45,627 bases of DNA from Gemmatimonas sp. Lineage in GTDB: Bacteria; Gemmatimonadota; Gemmatimonadetes; Gemmatimonadales; Gemmatimonadaceae. Where the stretch lies: assembly GCA_011390805.1 (NCBI GenBank), contig JAABRT010000022.1, positions 1 through 45,627 on the forward strand, written 5' to 3'. Both the position numbers and the translations under genes were made by a program. The notes beneath the pieces were generated by a model that did no database searches, was not told the DNA's origin, and saw only the letters and a list, made by a program, of their open reading frames with translations. Positions within the stretch are counted from its first letter, which is position 1. Each line of letters opens with the position of its first letter. Below, piece by piece: positions 41,460 through 45,627 of the stretch.

Positions 41460-42376
41460 TGCCGGCGATACGCGTAATCTGCGGACCTACAGCGGCGGGC
41501 AAGAGTGCCATTGCCATGCAGCTCGCTGAACGCGTTCCCATTACCGTGATCAGCGCCGACTCGCGACAGGTGTATCGCGGCTTTGACATTGGTACCGCCA
41601 AGCCAACGCGTCGCGAACTGGAGTTGGTGCCGCACGCAGGTATTGACGTCATCGATCCAGAGGAGCGGTGGTCGGCGTGGGGGTGGGCGGAGATGGCGCG
41701 AACGGCGATCGGTGAGGCCAGAGCGGCCGGGCGCACACCGGTGATTGTAGGTGGCACAGGATTTTATATCCGGGCGCTCACGCATCCCATTGTAAACCTG
41801 CCTGCTCTCGATGCGGCGCGGCGGCAGTCACTGTCAGATTGGCTCGATACACAGTCGCCATCATTGTTGCAGCAGTGGTGCCTGCGCCTTGATCCGGAAC
41901 GCGCACATCTGGGACCGGTGCAGTGGCGTCGGGCCATCGAGGTCGCGCTGCTGGCGGGGCAGCGCTTGTCGAGCTTGCATGAGCAGTCGCTCACCGCGCA
42001 ACCGTTGGAGGTGCGCTATCTTGTGGTCGATCCCGGAGCGGTGTTACGGGAGCGTGTCGCGGACAGGGTAACGGATATGATGAACAGCGGGTGGATGCAG
42101 GAAGTGGAGTTGCTCTCGTCGCGTGTGCCGCACGGCGCACCGGCCTGGCAGGCCACGGGCTACAGCGATGTGCTCGCACATTTGCGTGGTGAGATCAGTT
42201 TTGCGCAGGCTACGGAACGCGTGGTGATTGCAACGCGCCAATACGCCAAACGCCAGCGCACCTGGTTTCGGCATCAGCTTGATGAGTCGCTTGTCACGCG
42301 CGTGTCGCCGCTCACCGGGCATGTGATGGATGATGTTCTCACGTGGTGGCAGGATCAACCTGAGGAGTCTGTGTGA
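41459..42376 (+). CDS. miaA: MiaA, tRNA dimethylallyltransferase
   Basis: Adds an isopentenyl group to A37 of tRNAs that read codons starting with U. 305 residues. P-loop GPTAAGKS at 9-16; VISADSRQVYRGFDIGTAKP is the family signature, with IDVIDPEERWSA and IVGGTGFYIRAL next. The late QYAKRQRTWFRHQ matches the tRNA-contact end. Start GTG 41459 shares a base with the mutL stop; a short upstream extension in frame lies inside mutL. MutL-MiaA adjacency is common in bacteria. Confidence 0.96.
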   Translation: MPAIRVICGPTAAGKSAIAMQLAERVPITVISADSRQVYRGFDIGTAKPTRRELELVPHAGIDVIDPEERWSAWGWAEMARTAIGEARAAGRTPVIVGGTGFYIRALTHPIVNLPALDAARRQSLSDWLDTQSPSLLQQWCLRLDPERAHLGPVQWRRAIEVALLAGQRLSSLHEQSLTAQPLEVRYLVVDPGAVLRERVADRVTDMMNSGWMQEVELLSSRVPHGAPAWQATGYSDVLAHLRGEISFAQATERVVIATRQYAKRQRTWFRHQLDESLVTRVSPLTGHVMDDVLTWWQDQPEESV

Positions 42377-43506
42377 AGATTGGCATCACCTGCTATCCCA
42401 CGTATGGTGGATCGGGCGCCGTCGCGACTGAGTTGGGGATCGCGCTTGCCGCCCGTGGTCATGAGGTGCATTTCATTACCTACCAGCAGCCGTTCCGCCT
42501 GCCCAACTTTTTGCCGCGCGTGTTTTTTCACGAGGTTGAAGTTGGCCGGTATCCGCTGTTTGAGTTCCCGCCGTACGATCTCGCACTGGCCGTAAAGATG
42601 CATGAGGTCGTGCGCGACCATAAGCTCGACGTGCTGCACTGCCACTACGCGATTCCCCACGCCACGAGTGCGTGGATTGCCCGGGAGATGTTGCGCGAGT
42701 CGGGCAGTGACGTGCGCGTTGTCACCACGTTGCACGGAACGGACATCACGATCGTTGGTCAGGAACGATCGTTTTTTACGATCACCAAGTTCTCCATCGA
42801 AAAGTCGGACGCCGTGACGGCCGTGTCGGAATACCTGCGCGACGAAACGTATCGCGCCTTTGGTTGTCAGGGATGCGGAGTGGAGGTGATTCACAACTTC
42901 ATCGATCCCGAGGTCTTCAGCAGGCGACGCTATCCCGACGCCTTGCCTGAAGCACTGCGCAAAGGCCGCAAAGTGGTCATGCACATCTCCAACTTTCGCG
43001 CCGTAAAACGTGTGCGCGATGTGGTGAAGATTTTTGCAGCGGTGCACGCGGTGACTCCGGCCACGCTGGTGATGGTTGGTGACGGACCGGAACGGGTAGA
43101 AGCGGAAGCCGAGGCACGGGAGCTTGGTGTACAGCACGATGTGCACTTCCTGGGCAAGCTCGATGCGGTAGCACCGCTGTTGTCGGGCGCGGATTTATTC
43201 CTGCTGCCGAGCCAGACAGAATCGTTCGGGCTGAGCGCGCTTGAAGCGCTGGCCTGTGGCGTACCGGTGATTGCATCGGACGTTGGTGGATTGCCCGAAG
43301 TGGTGCGGCACGGCGAAACCGGATGGCTGCATCCGCTGGGTGACATCGATGCCATGTCGGCATCGGCCGTGGCGTTGCTCACCGACGATGCACTCTGGCA
43401 GCGCATGAGCAGTGCCGCCGAGATCGATGCTCGCACACGGTTTGCCGAAGACGATGTGGTGCGGCAATACGAGGCGCTGTACGAGCGGACGCTGGTTACC
43501 GCATGA
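42373..43506 (+). CDS. bshA: BshA, N-acetyl-alpha-D-glucosaminyl L-malate synthase (bacillithiol)
   Basis: GT4 glycosyltransferase for the first step of bacillithiol synthesis, joining UDP-GlcNAc and L-malate. 377 residues. The BshA-type start KIGITCYPTYGGSGAVATEL, HFITYQQPFRLP, and HCHYAIPHATSAW followed by TTLHGTDITIVGQ are distinctive; these separate it from general GT4 enzymes. The nucleotide site has SNFRAVKRVRDV, VGDGPE, and the EX7E motif in ESFGLSALEALACGVPVIAS. GTG 42373 overlaps the miaA stop. bshB and bshC are not in the window. Confidence 0.93.
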   Translation: MKIGITCYPTYGGSGAVATELGIALAARGHEVHFITYQQPFRLPNFLPRVFFHEVEVGRYPLFEFPPYDLALAVKMHEVVRDHKLDVLHCHYAIPHATSAWIAREMLRESGSDVRVVTTLHGTDITIVGQERSFFTITKFSIEKSDAVTAVSEYLRDETYRAFGCQGCGVEVIHNFIDPEVFSRRRYPDALPEALRKGRKVVMHISNFRAVKRVRDVVKIFAAVHAVTPATLVMVGDGPERVEAEAEARELGVQHDVHFLGKLDAVAPLLSGADLFLLPSQTESFGLSALEALACGVPVIASDVGGLPEVVRHGETGWLHPLGDIDAMSASAVALLTDDALWQRMSSAAEIDARTRFAEDDVVRQYEALYERTLVTA

Positions 43507-44318
43507 GCGTCTGGCAGGCGATTGTGCTGGGGTTGGTGCAGGGACTCACCGAGTTCCTGCCTGTGAGCAGTTCGGCGCATCTGTCGCTTGCACCGTGGCT
43601 GCTGGGTTGGCAGGCGCCGGGGCTGGCGTTTGATGTCTCGCTGCATCTGGGCAGCCTGGTTGCCGTAGCGTGGTATTTCCGCGAGGATTGGAGCCAGCTC
43701 GCTCGGGCGGCGGTGTCGCTGCTGCAAACGCGCACGGTGGAAACCGCCGAGCAACGGCGTGTGCTGCTGCTGATCGCTGCCACGATTCCGGCCGGTATCG
43801 CCGGCCTGTTGCTCAAGGATCTCGCGGAAACGGTGTTCCGTCATCCGGCGGTCACTGCATGTACGCTCATTCTGCTGGGCGTGATTTTGTGGGCGGTTGA
43901 CCGCGCCGCCGGACACGAGCGCACACTCGGCACAATGCGTGCACGCGATGCGTGGTTGATTGGTTTTGCGCAGGTGTTGGCACTCGTTCCCGGTGTGTCG
44001 CGCTCGGGGGCAACGATGACGGCAGGGCGCGCGTTGGGGCTCAACCGCGGCGCGGCCGCACGCTTCAGCTTTCTCATGAGTTTTCCGATTATCGGTGCGG
44101 CCGTGGTGCTCAAGCTCCCCGATTTCGTGCGCGAAAGCAGTTCGCTCTCGCCGCTCATTGCCGGCGTTGCCGCTGCGGCAGTGAGCAGCTGGCTCGCCAT
44201 CACCGTGCTGCTGCGCTACGTCGTGAACAACAGCTTTGGTGTGTTTGCCCTGTACCGCGTGCTGCTTGGTGTATTTGTGTTCGGGCTGTTGTACCTGCGT
44301 GGCGTGCCTGCCACGTGA
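43503..44318 (+). CDS. uppP: UppP, undecaprenyl-diphosphatase
   Basis: Integral membrane phosphatase that recycles the lipid carrier of cell-wall synthesis; overproduction gives bacitracin resistance. 271 residues, mostly helices. Catalytic motifs: GLVQGLTEFLPVSSSAHLSL (Glu and Ser residues) and VPGVSRSGATMTAGRALGL (PGxSRSG). The start overlaps bshA and the stop overlaps birA, each by four bases. Confidence 0.96.
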   Translation: MSVWQAIVLGLVQGLTEFLPVSSSAHLSLAPWLLGWQAPGLAFDVSLHLGSLVAVAWYFREDWSQLARAAVSLLQTRTVETAEQRRVLLLIAATIPAGIAGLLLKDLAETVFRHPAVTACTLILLGVILWAVDRAAGHERTLGTMRARDAWLIGFAQVLALVPGVSRSGATMTAGRALGLNRGAAARFSFLMSFPIIGAAVVLKLPDFVRESSSLSPLIAGVAAAAVSSWLAITVLLRYVVNNSFGVFALYRVLLGVFVFGLLYLRGVPAT

Positions 44319-45145
44319 GCCGTGTGCGTGACATGCCTGCTTTACACAGCAACGACGGCGTGGTGCCGATTGACGGTGTGCCCTTTGATGTCCGCGCCGC
44401 GCAGCTGACGCAGTGCGTGCACGTTGCCACGGTCACGTCTACCATGGACCACGCGCATGCACTGGCAGCGGCAGCTGCACCGTCGGGCACGCTGGTCGTT
44501 GCCGATGTACAGACCAGCGGACGCGGACGCGGCGGCAAAACATGGGTGTCGGAATCCGGGCAGGGGCTGTGGTGCACGCTGATTGAGCGTGATGTGTCGC
44601 CTGATGCGCTCGCGGTGCTTTCGCTGCGCGCCGGATTGGCGGTGGCCGAAGTCAGTGAGCCGTGGTGCGCGTTGCCGGTACAGCTTAAGTGGCCCAACGA
44701 TGTGTTGCTGCGCGACGATGCGCGCTTGCTCAAGCTGAGCGGTATTCTTGTGGAGGCGCGCTGGCGGGAGGCGGCGACCGTGGATTGGGTGGCGATTGGA
44801 GTTGGTGTGAATCTGCGTCTGCCATCTGCGCTCAGCGTGCCGGTGGGTGAGCACGGATTCCAACCGGGCTGTCTTACATCTCGCGTATCGCGCGCTGAGT
44901 TCCTCAGCGCATTGATGCCGCGGCTGCGTGCCGTGGCGCGCCTGTGCGGGGAACTGTCTGTCGATGAGCATCAACGCTGGACTTCGCGCGACGCAGTGCG
45001 CGGTATGCGCTGCGTGCAGCCGGAAGCCGGTGTGCTGGATGGCATCAACCACGACGGTGCCTTGCGCATCATCCCGCCCAACGGAGGCGTGACGGCACAC
45101 CGTTCGGGATCACTCATTCTTTCCGGAGAATCGGCCACGTGCTGA
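44315..45145 (+). CDS. birA: BirA-type biotin--protein ligase without DNA-binding domain
   Basis: Attaches biotin to the carrier protein of acetyl-CoA carboxylase through biotinyl-AMP. 276 residues, monofunctional class: no N-terminal helix-turn-helix, so it does not act as a repressor. Substrate loop TSGRGRGGKTWVSESGQGLW, KWPNDVLL with the catalytic Lys, and GVGVNLRL are seen. GTG 44315 is chosen because it makes the same four-base overlap as other junctions; ATG 44333 is an alternative. The C-terminal cap ends in HRSGSLILSGE. Confidence 0.93.
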   Translation: MSRVRDMPALHSNDGVVPIDGVPFDVRAAQLTQCVHVATVTSTMDHAHALAAAAAPSGTLVVADVQTSGRGRGGKTWVSESGQGLWCTLIERDVSPDALAVLSLRAGLAVAEVSEPWCALPVQLKWPNDVLLRDDARLLKLSGILVEARWREAATVDWVAIGVGVNLRLPSALSVPVGEHGFQPGCLTSRVSRAEFLSALMPRLRAVARLCGELSVDEHQRWTSRDAVRGMRCVQPEAGVLDGINHDGALRIIPPNGGVTAHRSGSLILSGESATC

Positions 45146-45627
45146 TCGTCTTTGATGTGGGTAACAGTGAGACCACGATCGGACTCTACGACGACACACG
45201 TCTCGCAGGGCACTGGCGCATTACCACCGACGTCGGACGCACGGCCGACGAATTCGGATTGCTGTTGCTGGGGTTGCTCAACGCAGTGAACGTTGCGCCG
45301 GCACAGGTGACAGCAGCAGCGATTGGATCGGTGGTGCCGCCGATTACCGCACCGTTGGGTGAGGCGTGTGCAAAATATTTGCACGCCGCTCCGGTGATCG
45401 TTGATGCACGCGCCCCGCTTCCCATAACCGTGGCCGTGGACGAGCCGCTCACCGTGGGCGCCGACCGACTCATCAACACACTGGCAGCCAGCCGCTTGTA
45501 TGCGCGCGATACGATTTGTGTTGATCTGGGTACGGCCACCACGTTCGACTGCATTACATCCGACGGCGTATTCCTCGGTGGGGTGATCATGCCGGGCGTG
45601 CGCACGTCGGCCGACACGCTGACGCGT
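45139..45627 (+). CDS. coaX: CoaX, type III pantothenate kinase, 3' end cut by window
   Basis: First enzyme of coenzyme A synthesis, bacterial type III. The 163 visible codons run to the window edge in frame. N-terminal phosphate motif LIVFDVGNSETTIGLYDD, then GSVVPPITAPLG, the pantothenate-site segment GADRLINTLAA, DLGTATTFDC, and GGVIMPGVRTSADTL. GTG 45139 has GGAGAA (45124-45129) nine bases upstream and overlaps the birA stop by seven bases. birA-coaX adjacency is typical. The missing C-terminus should be about 90-100 residues. Confidence 0.95.
   Translation, partial: MLIVFDVGNSETTIGLYDDTRLAGHWRITTDVGRTADEFGLLLLGLLNAVNVAPAQVTAAAIGSVVPPITAPLGEACAKYLHAAPVIVDARAPLPITVAVDEPLTVGADRLINTLAASRLYARDTICVDLGTATTFDCITSDGVFLGGVIMPGVRTSADTLTR

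Noticed and set aside
42373..43506. Generic GT4 glycosyltransferase call for this gene
   Set aside because: The N-terminal PTYGGSGAVATEL and HYAIPHATSAW segments are specific to BshA, so the narrower name was used.
1..45627. CRISPR array or insertion sequence
   Set aside because: No regularly spaced direct repeats with unique spacers, no transposase motifs and no terminal inverted repeats were found on reading through.

Overview
The window is a gene-dense, high-GC stretch of a bacterial chromosome with an outer membrane (TonB-dependent receptor, OmpA-domain lipoprotein, several lipoprotein signals). Gene content and style point to Gemmatimonadota (Gemmatimonas-like): a gluconate-dehydrogenase-type GMC pair, a bacillithiol glycosyltransferase, a type IX-like C-terminal sorting motif, GTG starts and many 4-base start/stop overlaps. 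The assignment is an inference from content. No insertion sequence, prophage or CRISPR array is visible.

Layout. 1-6905 (+): vitamin B12 uptake operon btuF (cut at the left edge)-btuC-btuD-btuB, then a surface-type lipoprotein of beta-propeller character overlapping btuB, then recO. 7166-7814: a small secreted protein that is almost only a sorting domain, with a near-consensus promoter and a strong terminator. 7904-10501: clpB, convergent with an ompA-type lipoprotein and a tiny membrane protein. 11648-13917 (-): GMC oxidoreductase with its Tat-exported small subunit, divergent over 45 bases from an alpha/beta hydrolase-OsmC fusion. 15215-18276: an N-formylglutamate amidohydrolase-like lipoprotein, tadA and a convergent AGCS amino-acid symporter. 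18494-18740: two tRNA-Ser genes.

18850-22636: a cluster of unknown purpose with a membrane-anchored protein, two tandem paralogous ATP-grasp enzymes and a small hypothetical protein. 22709-27456: pyrR-pyrB-pyrC with a structured leader, then a class II aldolase and a coiled-coil/zinc-ribbon protein. 27588-27839 (-): rpsT. 28021-31366 (+): site-2-type protease, scpA, scpB and an rluB-type pseudouridine synthase, behind a promoter overlapped by a perfect DnaA box.

31458-45627 (+): one tightly packed run in which neighbours overlap or lie within 5 bases: moxR, DUF58, a Bat-type membrane protein, batA, a batB-batC fusion, a batD-batE fusion, mutL, miaA, bshA, uppP, birA and coaX (cut at the right edge).

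The most unusual signals are: the BtuG-like lipoprotein next to btuB; the tandem ATP-grasp cluster; three G9 homopolymers, one placed so that a -1 slip would fuse PyrB to PyrC; a DnaA box on the promoter upstream of scpAB; the free-standing sorting-domain protein; and the doubly fused Bat proteins.
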